From assembly GCA_012513545.1 (NCBI GenBank), contig JAAZCB010000251.1:1-6940 (forward strand): a stretch of 6,940 bases of DNA, read 5' to 3'. Positions 1-6,859 of this stretch are shown one piece after another (the first letter of the stretch is position 1; each line of letters begins with the position of its first letter). The position numbers and the translations under genes were made by a program. This DNA is from Clostridiaceae bacterium (GTDB lineage Bacteria; Bacillota_A; Clostridia; Acetivibrionales; Acetivibrionaceae). Under the pieces are notes generated by a model, which was not told the origin of the DNA, did not search any database, and saw only the letters and a list, made by a program, of their open reading frames with translations.

Positions 1-513
1 CCAGACATTGAAAAACATTGGTGCAGTGAAGTAATTGAAAAGTTTTCGGGCAAAAAGTGGGTTAAAGGGTATGACGACGGGCTGTTTTACCCGGACAAGC
101 TTGTTACTAGAGCAGAGTTTACAGCCATGGTTGTGAATATATTCAAGAAGACGGACAAGGAAGAAACCGTGAGTTTTACGGACATAAAAAAAGATGATTG
201 GTTTTATGGAGCTATAGCATATGCTGCCGGTGCAAAATTGGTATCAGGCTATGAGGATGGCACTTTCAAACCCTTAAATAATATGAGCAGGCAGGATGCT
301 TCTGTGCTTGTAACAAAACTCTTTGATGTTGACTTTTTTAAAGAGGGCGCAGATTTTAAATTTAGTGATGAAGATACGTTTCCTGAATATTCGTATAAAA
401 GTATAAAAAACCTTGCATCCCACGGAATAGTGCAGGGTTATCCTGACAGAAGCTTCAGGCCCTTTAACTTGATAACCAGAGCAGAAACAGTAAAAATGCT
501 TGATGTAATATTA
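1..513 (+). other. Three SLH domains (first one truncated by window edge)
   Basis: Encodes the wall-anchoring region. SLH domains bind pyruvylated secondary cell wall polymer in Gram-positive bacteria, with the TRAE motif contributing key contacts. The first domain shows VTRAE (residues 35-39) and the third shows ITRAE near residue 159. The second has MSRQD in the matching place, so it may bind weakly. The GY(x)DG(x)F(x)P signature occurs in all three: GYDDGLFYP, GYEDGTFKP and, slightly varied, GYPDRSFRP. Three tandem SLH domains are the usual number for a functional anchor, but more could lie upstream. Confidence 0.92.
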
Positions 514-3500
514 AAGTATATTGAGGTACCTGAAGAGAAAATTCCTGATGTTCCGCCGATAGCAGTAAGTCCAACAGCAGAACCTACATTTACGCCTATT
601 GTAACTGCTACAATAACGCCAACCAGAAAAAGACAGAGCAATGGCAGAGAGGAGCCGGGAAGAAAACCAACTTCTACTCCTAAACCATCAGCTTCACCGG
701 TAGTTGTGACAGTATCGCCGGTGACACCTGCAGCAACGCCTGCTAATACAACTATACCAGCAACCAATATACCAACACCGGAACCGACGCCGACAGCAAC
801 ACCAACACCAATACCAACGCCAACACCGACAGCGGAACCGATGCCGACACCAACACCAATACCAACGCCAACACCGACAGTGGAACCGACGCCGACACCA
901 ACACCAATACCAACGCCAATACCGACAGCGGAACCGACGCCGACACCAACACCAACACCAATACCAACGCCAATACCGACAGCGGAACCGACGCCGACAC
1001 CAACACTAATACCAACGCCAATACCAACACCGGAACCGACGCCGATACCTACGCCCACACCAACAGAACAAGGACCGTTAAAAGACATTGTACGTCCTGA
1101 AGTAAGTATAGGTTTGAGTTCCGAAAGTGAAAATGTTGGTAAGGAGATAACCATATCAGTATCTGCAAAGGATAATGTAGAGGTTGTTAACAAAACTCTC
1201 TTTGTTAACGGGGAGTCCGTTGAGATAGATGACCTTGGAAAGGCTTTATATGTATCTGACACAGCAGGAGTGTTCAAAATTGAAGCTGCAGCGGTTGACG
1301 CTGCAGGAAATGAAGGGTATGACGGCAGGGAAATTACATTTGTTGAACCGGGTGATACAACAAATCCTGTTGTTAAAATAGCTTCTCCTTCAGAAAACTC
1401 CAAAATCAATATGCCTGTTGATATTACCGGCACGGCAAGCGATGAAAATCTATCAATATATAAACTGGAATATTCGCTGAAAGGAGAGAATAACTTTATT
1501 GAGATTGCCCGAGGAGTAGTTTCAATAAGTGACGATGTTCTTGGTAGGCTTAATCCTGCAATAATGAGAAATGGGTTGTACGATTTAAGGCTTACTGCAA
1601 TTGACAAGAGCGGAAACAAATCAATAACAAATACCATCTGCCAGCTTGACGGCGAAGTAAAGGTAGGTAATTTCAGTATAGGTTTCAATGATCTTACAGT
1701 ACCTGTATCGGGTATTCCAATAACCGTTACCAGAAACTATGACAGCCGTTTTAAGACTAAGGGTGACTTTGGAATTGGCTGGACTCTGGATATAAAAAGT
1801 ATAAAGCTGAGTGAAAGCTATATACCGGGTGAATACTGGAGTCAAACCAGTAGTGGGGGATTTATACCAACTTATTCATTAAGGGAAACAAAAGCACACA
1901 CTATTACGGTTACATACCCCAACGGCAGCACGGATGAATTCTATATTACCTTGAATCCAGCAAGCAATCCGCTTATACCTCTTCAGCAGACTACAGTCAG
2001 TTTTACTGCCAAATCAGGTACAAACTCCAAGCTGGAAGCATTAGCTGATAATACCTGCTGGGTTTTGGACGGGGCTACGGGAAAAGAATTCTATGACTCG
2101 GATTTTGAGGTATATAATCCTGACCGCTACAGGCTGACAGCTCAGGATGGCACAGTATACATAATAAATCAAGTAACCGGGGTTGAAAGTATCACTGACA
2201 GTAATGGAAATACAGTTGCCTTCGGATATAACGGTATAACACATTCAGCCGGAAAAAGCGTTAATTTTACCAGGGATTCACAGGGGCGCATAACAGAGAT
2301 AACAGATCCTGCGGGCAACAAAATCAGATATGCTTATGATTATTACGGCGACCTTATTTCGGTAACTGACCAGAATGGTTATACGACAAGTTTTACTTAC
2401 AATTCGAGCCATGGACTTGTTGATTTGATTGATCCAAGAGGAATCAGGCCAGCACGTAACGTGTATGACGATAACGGCTCTCTGATAGCTCATATAGATG
2501 CGGATGGAAACCGGATTGAGTATACACATGATATAGGTTCAAAGCAGGAGATTGTAAAAGACAGGACAGGGAATATTACTGTAATATCCTATGATGAGAA
2601 TGGAAATGTTCTTAAAAAGATTGATGCTGAAGGAAATAGTACAAGCTTTACATATGATGCAAGAAACAATAAGCTTTCAGAAACAAATGCCCTGGGCAAC
2701 ACCACAAAGTACAGCTATGACAGCAATAGCCGCCTGCTCAGTGAAACGGATGCACTTGGAAACACAACGGAGTATACTTATGACAGTTCCGGCAGGCTTC
2801 TGACCTCAAAAGATCCAGACGGAAACATAACAACAACAACCTATGATCAAAGAGGGAATGTTACCTCCGTTAAAACTCCTGATGGAAAAATGACACTCTC
2901 TACCTATGATTCGAATGGAAATATTTTATCACACACAGAGCCATCAGGAGAAACAACGAAATATGCCTACGACAGAAATGGTAACAGAATAAGTGAAACA
3001 GATCATGAAGGAAATGTTATCACATATACTTATGATGAGAACGGTAACCAGTTAACCAGTATGTTTACCATAAAAACAGAAGACGGTGTAAAAACGGTTA
3101 CTGCAAAAAACACTTATGACAGCATGAACCGACTGATTGAAACCGTTGACATATATGGAAGTACAACTAAAACCGAGTATAATTCAATAGGTAAGGAATC
3201 AGCAGTAGTAGACAACAGGGGTTACCGTACCGAATTTGAATATGATATTTTCGGCAACCTTTCAAAAACCATATATGCTGATGGAACTGAGGAAAGCAAT
3301 ACCTATGATGCGGAGGGGAGAAAAACTTCATCCACCGATCGTGCAGGAAGGAAAACAACTTATACATATAATAAAGTCGGTAAACTTATAAAGGTTACAT
3401 TCCCTGACGGTACCTTCACTCGAACCGAGTATGATGCAGCCGGCCAAATGATCAGGAAAATTGATGAACGCGGAAATGCCACGACACATGAGTATGATGC

Positions 3501-6027
3501 AGCTGGTCGCAATATATCAGTAATTGACCCGCTTGGCAACAAGACATTATTTGAATACGATAATAGCGGTAGAATGATAAAAATGATTGACGCCAACGGA
3601 AATGCACTTGAATACAAGTACAACGAAAGTGGCCAGAAGACTGGAACAATATATGCTGACGGCACCTTAACATCTATTGATTACGATGCTTACGGTCGTA
3701 AAACTTCAGAAACAGATCAGGCCGGGAAAAAGACCCTGTTTGAATACAATTCTTCAGGAAAACTTGTTAAGGTAACTGATGCCCTTAACAACTCAACACT
3801 TTATGGATATGATGTATCCGGAAATCTTGTTTCACAAACTAATGCAAATGGCAAAACTGTAACATTTGAATATGACAGCATGGGAAGAAGAACAAAAAGA
3901 AGCCTTCCAGTGGGAATGTATGAGACAACTGTATTCAATGCTGTGGGAAATGTTATTTCCCAAACCGATTTCAACGGAAATAAGAAAGAGTACGAATATG
4001 ATGTAAATGGACGTCTTACCAGGAAAGTTTATGCTGACGGCAGTTCTGAGATGTACTCCTATACTCATACAGGTCAGAGAAAAGAGGTTACGGACAAGAG
4101 AGGCACAACAAGATATGAGTATGATCTGAGAGACAGGCTGACTGGTGAATACAGACCGGATGGCACCAGCATACATTATTCATATGATGAGGCGGGCAAC
4201 AGGATAAGTGTCAAGACTGGAAAAAGTACAACATCTTATACCTATGACCCGTTAAACAGGCTTTCTACCGTTAAAGACAACGATGGAGGGGTCACTGTCT
4301 ATACATATGATGCGGTTGGCAACAGGAAGAGTGTCACCTATCCTAACGGAACAATTGCAGAGTATACCTATGACAGACTTAACAGGCTGACTGGACTGAT
4401 AAACCGTAAAGCAACCGGAGAGATTGTTTCTTCGTACGAATATGCATTAGGGCCTGCGGGCAACCGGATCAAGGTTACTGAAGAAGATGGAAGAACTGTG
4501 GAATACGGGTATGACGATACATATAAAGTTATTGAAGAAAATATTTCCGATCCGGTTAAGGGAACAAGAAAGATAGAATACACTTATGATGCAGTAGGAA
4601 ACAGGCTTAAGAAAGTTGTGGACGGGGAATTAACAACTACCTATATCTATGATGATAATGACAGGCTTATTAGTGAAGGCGGCAATACGTATACATATGA
4701 TAAGAACGGAAACATATTGAGTAAGACAAATGAATCTGAAAAGGTAGAATACAGATTTGATTTAGCGGATAAACTTACAGGGGTTACTACAAAAACTGAG
4801 TCTTCTTCATCCACTGTTGATTATGTTTATGATATCGATGGGAGCCTTATTGAAAAAACGGTCAATGGAGTGAAGGTTAGGTATGTAGTTGACAAGAACA
4901 GAGATTATGCCCAGATCCTTGAGGAATACAACGATGACAACGAATTGACAGTAAGTTATGTTTACGGGGACGATCTCATAAGCCAGAAAAGGGCGGCAGG
5001 AAAGAGATACTATCATTATGACGGGCTTGGAAGTACAAGAGTCTTGACAGATGAATCATCAAACATTACTGATACATACACTTATGATGCATTTGGCATT
5101 CTTATTGAAAGAACAGGAACTACTGTTAACGATTATCTCTACACTGGCGAACATTATGATATGAACTCGGGCTTCTATTATTTGAGGGCCAGATATATGA
5201 ATCCTGAGACAGGAAGATTTGTTAGCATGGATACTTACGAGGGAAATATTTTTGATCCCGTATCTTTGCACAAGTATTTGTATGCAAACTGTAATCCGGT
5301 TAACAGCATTGATCCTACTGGTAATTTTACATTTTCACTGTTAGGGCTTACTATATCAATTTCAATTCAATCTGTCCTTCGCAGCATGGCTTATGGGCTT
5401 GTATTTGGTGCTGTTTTTGGGGGAGTTGACGCTGCTCTTCGAGGTGATGATGTTTTTGAAGGAGCCATAAGCGGTGGGTTAATAGGAATGGTGCTGGGAC
5501 CATTTGTTCAGATAAGGTTTGTTCAGGCAGCATTGATCCCGTTTGGTCTTGCAGGTGTGGCTGATGCAGTTGAACAGGGAAATGCACCATTGGCGGCATT
5601 CCGAAGCATAATGGTTCTTTATGGTTTGAAATCCTTTATTAACACAGGCAGACCTATGCCTGGAGGGCCAAAGCCCGGAAGCGGAGGTAGGCTTGGCTCG
5701 GCTAATACCAGACAGCAAAACTTTGATATAGCAAACTATCTTAGCAAGAGAGGCTGGAAAATAACCGGAGGCGGTGGTGGAGCTTTGCCGGAAGAATATC
5801 TTCCAGGTCCCGGCGGCGGCAGGAGTGGAAGTAATTGGGTCGATATTACTGCAACCAAAAATGGTATAACACTTAGAATTAATACCGTAGATACCATTTC
5901 TAACGGGATTACTCCTACGGCAAGAGAAGCAGCAGCCGCAGCTTCAATAGTTCAGAAGAATCCGGGGGATATTCTCATTCTGATTCCTAAAGGAAGTGGA
6001 TTAGGATTTTTGGATCTTTTCTACTAA
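1..6027 (+). CDS. SLH-anchored Rhs/YD-repeat polymorphic toxin, 5' end outside window
   Basis: Giant cell-surface protein likely to deliver a C-terminal toxin to neighbouring cells. The frame is open from base 1 and its first codons already encode an SLH domain (GYDDGLFYP, then VTRAEF at residues 35-40), so the ATG at 127 is internal and the true start and signal peptide lie upstream. Residues are counted from base 1: SLH 1-47 (partial), 59-109 and 121-171; Pro/Thr linker about 181-360; Ig-like modules about 365-450 and 455-547; Rhs N-terminal segment about 555-598 (VPVSGIPITVTRNYDSR); YD repeats about 710-1669; Rhs core 1671-1775; hydrophobic segment about 1776-1880; Pro/Gly junction 1885-1898; toxin-like tip about 1899-2008; stop TAA. 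The plan resembles WapA and Rhs toxins of Gram-positive bacteria, with SLH domains as the wall anchor. No frameshift is seen. The family is secure; the toxin activity is inferred. The adjacent downstream gene is the likely immunity partner. Confidence 0.95.
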   Translation, partial: PDIEKHWCSEVIEKFSGKKWVKGYDDGLFYPDKLVTRAEFTAMVVNIFKKTDKEETVSFTDIKKDDWFYGAIAYAAGAKLVSGYEDGTFKPLNNMSRQDASVLVTKLFDVDFFKEGADFKFSDEDTFPEYSYKSIKNLASHGIVQGYPDRSFRPFNLITRAETVKMLDVILKYIEVPEEKIPDVPPIAVSPTAEPTFTPIVTATITPTRKRQSNGREEPGRKPTSTPKPSASPVVVTVSPVTPAATPANTTIPATNIPTPEPTPTATPTPIPTPTPTAEPMPTPTPIPTPTPTVEPTPTPTPIPTPIPTAEPTPTPTPTPIPTPIPTAEPTPTPTLIPTPIPTPEPTPIPTPTPTEQGPLKDIVRPEVSIGLSSESENVGKEITISVSAKDNVEVVNKTLFVNGESVEIDDLGKALYVSDTAGVFKIEAAAVDAAGNEGYDGREITFVEPGDTTNPVVKIASPSENSKINMPVDITGTASDENLSIYKLEYSLKGENNFIEIARGVVSISDDVLGRLNPAIMRNGLYDLRLTAIDKSGNKSITNTICQLDGEVKVGNFSIGFNDLTVPVSGIPITVTRNYDSRFKTKGDFGIGWTLDIKSIKLSESYIPGEYWSQTSSGGFIPTYSLRETKAHTITVTYPNGSTDEFYITLNPASNPLIPLQQTTVSFTAKSGTNSKLEALADNTCWVLDGATGKEFYDSDFEVYNPDRYRLTAQDGTVYIINQVTGVESITDSNGNTVAFGYNGITHSAGKSVNFTRDSQGRITEITDPAGNKIRYAYDYYGDLISVTDQNGYTTSFTYNSSHGLVDLIDPRGIRPARNVYDDNGSLIAHIDADGNRIEYTHDIGSKQEIVKDRTGNITVISYDENGNVLKKIDAEGNSTSFTYDARNNKLSETNALGNTTKYSYDSNSRLLSETDALGNTTEYTYDSSGRLLTSKDPDGNITTTTYDQRGNVTSVKTPDGKMTLSTYDSNGNILSHTEPSGETTKYAYDRNGNRISETDHEGNVITYTYDENGNQLTSMFTIKTEDGVKTVTAKNTYDSMNRLIETVDIYGSTTKTEYNSIGKESAVVDNRGYRTEFEYDIFGNLSKTIYADGTEESNTYDAEGRKTSSTDRAGRKTTYTYNKVGKLIKVTFPDGTFTRTEYDAAGQMIRKIDERGNATTHEYDAAGRNISVIDPLGNKTLFEYDNSGRMIKMIDANGNALEYKYNESGQKTGTIYADGTLTSIDYDAYGRKTSETDQAGKKTLFEYNSSGKLVKVTDALNNSTLYGYDVSGNLVSQTNANGKTVTFEYDSMGRRTKRSLPVGMYETTVFNAVGNVISQTDFNGNKKEYEYDVNGRLTRKVYADGSSEMYSYTHTGQRKEVTDKRGTTRYEYDLRDRLTGEYRPDGTSIHYSYDEAGNRISVKTGKSTTSYTYDPLNRLSTVKDNDGGVTVYTYDAVGNRKSVTYPNGTIAEYTYDRLNRLTGLINRKATGEIVSSYEYALGPAGNRIKVTEEDGRTVEYGYDDTYKVIEENISDPVKGTRKIEYTYDAVGNRLKKVVDGELTTTYIYDDNDRLISEGGNTYTYDKNGNILSKTNESEKVEYRFDLADKLTGVTTKTESSSSTVDYVYDIDGSLIEKTVNGVKVRYVVDKNRDYAQILEEYNDDNELTVSYVYGDDLISQKRAAGKRYYHYDGLGSTRVLTDESSNITDTYTYDAFGILIERTGTTVNDYLYTGEHYDMNSGFYYLRARYMNPETGRFVSMDTYEGNIFDPVSLHKYLYANCNPVNSIDPTGNFTFSLLGLTISISIQSVLRSMAYGLVFGAVFGGVDAALRGDDVFEGAISGGLIGMVLGPFVQIRFVQAALIPFGLAGVADAVEQGNAPLAAFRSIMVLYGLKSFINTGRPMPGGPKPGSGGRLGSANTRQQNFDIANYLSKRGWKITGGGGGALPEEYLPGPGGGRSGSNWVDITATKNGITLRINTVDTISNGITPTAREAAAAASIVQKNPGDILILIPKGSGLGFLDLFY
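781..1068 (+). repeat. Pro-Thr linker minisatellite, 48/54-base units
   Basis: Within a Pro/Thr-rich linker of roughly 541-1080, a tandem repeat has units starting at each GAACCG (Glu-Pro) at 781, 835, 883, 931, 985 and 1033. Spacings are 54, 48, 48, 54 and 48 bases, that is 18 or 16 codons, followed by a short last copy. The two long units differ by an added six-base Thr-Pro step. Such linkers are extended, often glycosylated, and place surface domains away from the wall. The copies are nearly identical in DNA, which suggests slippage or unequal recombination and probable length variation between strains. The repeat also produces long spurious open frames on the minus strand. Confidence 0.93.
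1093..1641 (+). other. Two bacterial Ig-like modules
   Basis: Residues about 365-450 and 455-547 each read as a beta-rich Ig-like unit. The first begins RPEVSIGLSS and ends near AVDAAGNEGYDGREITF; the second begins NPVVKIASPSENSKI and ends near TAIDKSGNKSIT. The 'A(x)D(x)(x)GN' ending is common in Ig-like and cadherin-like modules of bacterial surface proteins. They probably act as rigid spacers between the linker and the Rhs shell. Exact family assignment cannot be made by eye. Confidence 0.7.
2128..5007 (+). repeat. YD-repeat region forming the Rhs shell
   Basis: About 40 degenerate units of roughly 20-21 residues occur here, each close to G(x)(x)(T)(x)Y(x)YD(x)(x)G(x)(L/R). In known Rhs, Tc toxin C and teneurin structures such repeats form a spiralling beta-sheet cocoon that encloses the C-terminal domain. 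Most copies are well diverged. One neighbouring pair, about residues 893-935, is closer: LSETNALGNTTKYSYDSNSR and LSETDALGNTTEYTYDSSGR with the following Leu match at 16 of 21 positions. Upstream, the segment near residues 555-598 resembles the conserved N-terminal plug region seen before YD repeats. Confidence 0.93.
5011..5325 (+). other. Rhs-associated core domain
   Basis: This is the conserved core closing the shell, residues 1671-1775. It begins YHYDGLGSTRVLTD, contains GFYYLRARYMNPETGRF (residues 1724-1740) and SMDTYEG, and ends NPVNSIDPTGN. In studied Rhs and TcC proteins, aspartates around the conserved RF(x)(x)(x)D and DPxG motifs make an aspartyl-protease-like site that cuts off the C-terminal tip. 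Candidates here are Asp1744 and Asp1771, with cleavage expected shortly after DPTG. Motif identity is seen; cleavage is inferred from the family. Confidence 0.93.
5326..5640 (+). other. Hydrophobic glycine-rich pretoxin segment
   Basis: Residues about 1776-1880 are strongly hydrophobic, with two or three possible membrane-spanning stretches: FTFSLLGLTISISI, YGLVFGAVFGGVDAAL and AISGGLIGMVLGPFV, followed by LIPFGLAGVADAV. Small-residue spacing (G/A every three to four positions) is glycine-zipper-like. It lies between the Rhs core and the toxin tip, where polymorphic toxins often carry a translocation or pretoxin module. A role in entering the target membrane is inferred only. Confidence 0.6.
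5692..6027 (+). other. Putative C-terminal toxin domain, possibly restriction-endonuclease fold
   Basis: About 110 residues (1899-2008) follow a Pro/Gly-rich junction (PMPGGPKPGSGG). Visible motifs are an N-terminal helix-like stretch (QQNFDIANYLSKRGW), a flexible GGGGGALPEEYLPGPGGG segment, then WVDITATKNGITLRINTVDT, TPTAREAAAA and ILILIPK. The order Glu1931/Glu1932, Asp1948, a central strand LRIN and a following helix recalls nuclease toxins with a PD-(D/E)xK-like fold, but the usual Lys after the central acidic residue is not obvious (Arg1959, Asn1961, Asp1964 instead). I do not recognise a named family with certainty. Position after the Rhs core is the strongest evidence that it is a toxin tip; nuclease activity is a guess. 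Confidence 0.6.
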
Positions 6028-6051
6028 ATTGTTAAACAATAATAACTATTT

Positions 6052-6186
6052 ACTCAACTTTTCTACCTGTAGGGTTATGGGGCCTTAATGCTCTCAAGTT
6101 AAGGGTCAAAAAGTTAACTTCTTGGACGAGGTAAACAATGCTATGCTGGTAGCAAAGGCCCCATAAACCCTTTTGGAAAGTTGAGT
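6052..6186. repeat. 135-base imperfect inverted repeat between toxin and immunity genes
   Basis: Outer arms 6052-6061 (ACTCAACTTT) and 6177-6186 (AAAGTTGAGT) pair perfectly over 10 bases. After an unpaired stretch (6062-6070 and 6172-6176), an inner stem pairs 6071-6086 with 6155-6171 over 16 pairs with one bulged base; it contains GGGGCCTT and AAGGCCCC. The 68-base interior holds two small hairpins: AAGTTAA (6096-6102) with TTAACTT (6114-6120), and GCTA (6140-6143) with TAGC (6150-6153). No T-run follows, so it is not a standard terminator, and no clear target-site duplication is seen. It could be a MITE-like element, a structured RNA or processing site, or an attC-like recombination site. 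Confidence 0.75.
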
Positions 6187-6235
6187 GTTCATTAAAAGTC
6201 TTATAAAATGAATATAGTGTCCCGTTACAAAATAC

Positions 6236-6258
6236 ATTCTTGAAGCAGAGCTTAGAAT
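6236..6258 (+). other. Small hairpin in the leader of the immunity gene
   Basis: ATTCT (6236-6240) and AAGC (6243-6246) pair with GCTT (6250-6253) and AGAAT (6254-6258), leaving a two-base bulge and a three-base loop. It sits about 35 bases before the ribosome binding site and lacks a T-run, so it is not a terminator. It may be chance structure or a leader element. I see no clear promoter in 6187-6290; TTGAGT (6181-6186) with TATAAA (6202-6207) has only a 15-base spacer and is weak. Confidence 0.3.
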
Positions 6259-6292
6259 AGAGGAAGTGCATTTTAGCATTGTGGAATATTAC

Positions 6293-6300
6293 AAGGGAGG
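6293..6300 (+). promoter_or_regulatory. Strong ribosome binding site for the immunity gene
   Basis: AAGGGAGG lies seven bases before the ATG at 6308, an ideal Gram-positive Shine-Dalgarno arrangement. It fixes the start of the downstream gene and shows that it is translated independently of the toxin, 280 bases upstream. Confidence 0.9.
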
Positions 6301-6307
6301 TTAAATC

Positions 6308-6859
6308 ATGTCAAAACAAATTCACATATTTGCTACAAAATCGGACCTTATACCTGGTATAAAACTTGTTGAATCTCAAAGGGAAATCAGATACGTACTT
6401 TATGAGGATTTCAGTTCATCTTGTGTGCCATACATTGATTCGTTGTTAAACTATGAGAAGCTTGGAATAAATCATACAGGGTCTCATACGACCGGAGATA
6501 TGTTTTTTGTTCTTGATAAGAAAAACACATTGAATGTGGAGAAGGCTTCTGGCTTTTTTGGATTAGCAAAATACTCATTTAATCAGTTGAATAACCCAGA
6601 TTCAATTGTTTTTCAGCCCGGAGGTTTATATAAGAACAAGCATCTTATATGTGGACATATTGGCACGGCATCTGATTCGAGAGAATCACTGGATCTTTAT
6701 CGGCAGTTTTCAAAAACAATAATAAAAGGGTTTGTAAAAGTAAAGAGTTATTATGTCGGAGAAGAAGCTTATAAGATGTTGGAAGGTGGTGAGAGGCTGA
6801 TTACAATTGGAGTCAACTCACCTCGAGAATATGATTTGGAGCTTCCAAAAGCAAAATAA
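6308..6859 (+). CDS. Putative cognate immunity protein (183 aa, family not recognised)
   Basis: A complete frame, ATG to TAA, with a strong ribosome binding site. The product has no signal peptide and no membrane segment, so it is expected in the cytoplasm. It starts MSKQIHIFATKSDLIPGI and carries alternating short hydrophobic strands (IRYVLYEDF, DMFFVLDK, SIVFQPGG, HLICGHIG) and a C-terminal charged region (YYVGEEAYKMLEGGERLI), which suggests a mixed alpha/beta fold. I do not recognise the family. Its place directly after a variable toxin tip on the same strand is the standard arrangement for immunity genes of polymorphic toxins, where the product binds and blocks the toxin in the producer. 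The gene looks AT-richer than the toxin gene (20 G+C in each of blocks 6361-6420 and 6601-6660), a common trait of swapped cassettes. Alternatives are an unrelated hypothetical or an orphan immunity gene. Confidence 0.85.
   Translation: MSKQIHIFATKSDLIPGIKLVESQREIRYVLYEDFSSSCVPYIDSLLNYEKLGINHTGSHTTGDMFFVLDKKNTLNVEKASGFFGLAKYSFNQLNNPDSIVFQPGGLYKNKHLICGHIGTASDSRESLDLYRQFSKTIIKGFVKVKSYYVGEEAYKMLEGGERLITIGVNSPREYDLELPKAK

Noticed and set aside
752..1030. Minus-strand frame rich in Leu-Val-Ser repeats
   Set aside because: Shadow of the same minisatellite in another frame.
781..1068. CRISPR array as an explanation for the regular repeats
   Set aside because: Units are directly adjacent, in frame and encode a Pro-Thr linker; there are no unique spacers.
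438..1688. Long open frame of 416 codons on the minus strand
   Set aside because: It is the complement of the Pro/Thr repeat and its flanks, giving a Val-Gly repeat with no signature; the plus-strand frame shows clear domains.
2591..2803. Plus-strand 70-codon frame inside the YD-repeat region
   Set aside because: Out of frame with the Rhs gene, with no ribosome binding site and no recognisable content.
5351..5599. Minus-strand frames across the Rhs C-terminal part
   Set aside because: Gln/His/Leu-rich low-complexity shadows of the Gly/Ala-rich coding strand.
6052..6186. Intrinsic terminator of the toxin gene
   Set aside because: The stem is interrupted, the loop is 68 bases and no T-run follows on the plus strand; a role in ending transcripts is not excluded but the form is not typical.
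6208..6243. Short plus-strand frame starting ATGAATATAGTG
   Set aside because: Only 11 codons and no ribosome binding site.
6050..6271. Minus-strand 73-codon frame covering the intergenic palindrome
   Set aside because: It spans both arms of the inverted repeat, has no clear ribosome binding site and no family resemblance; better explained as structured non-coding DNA.
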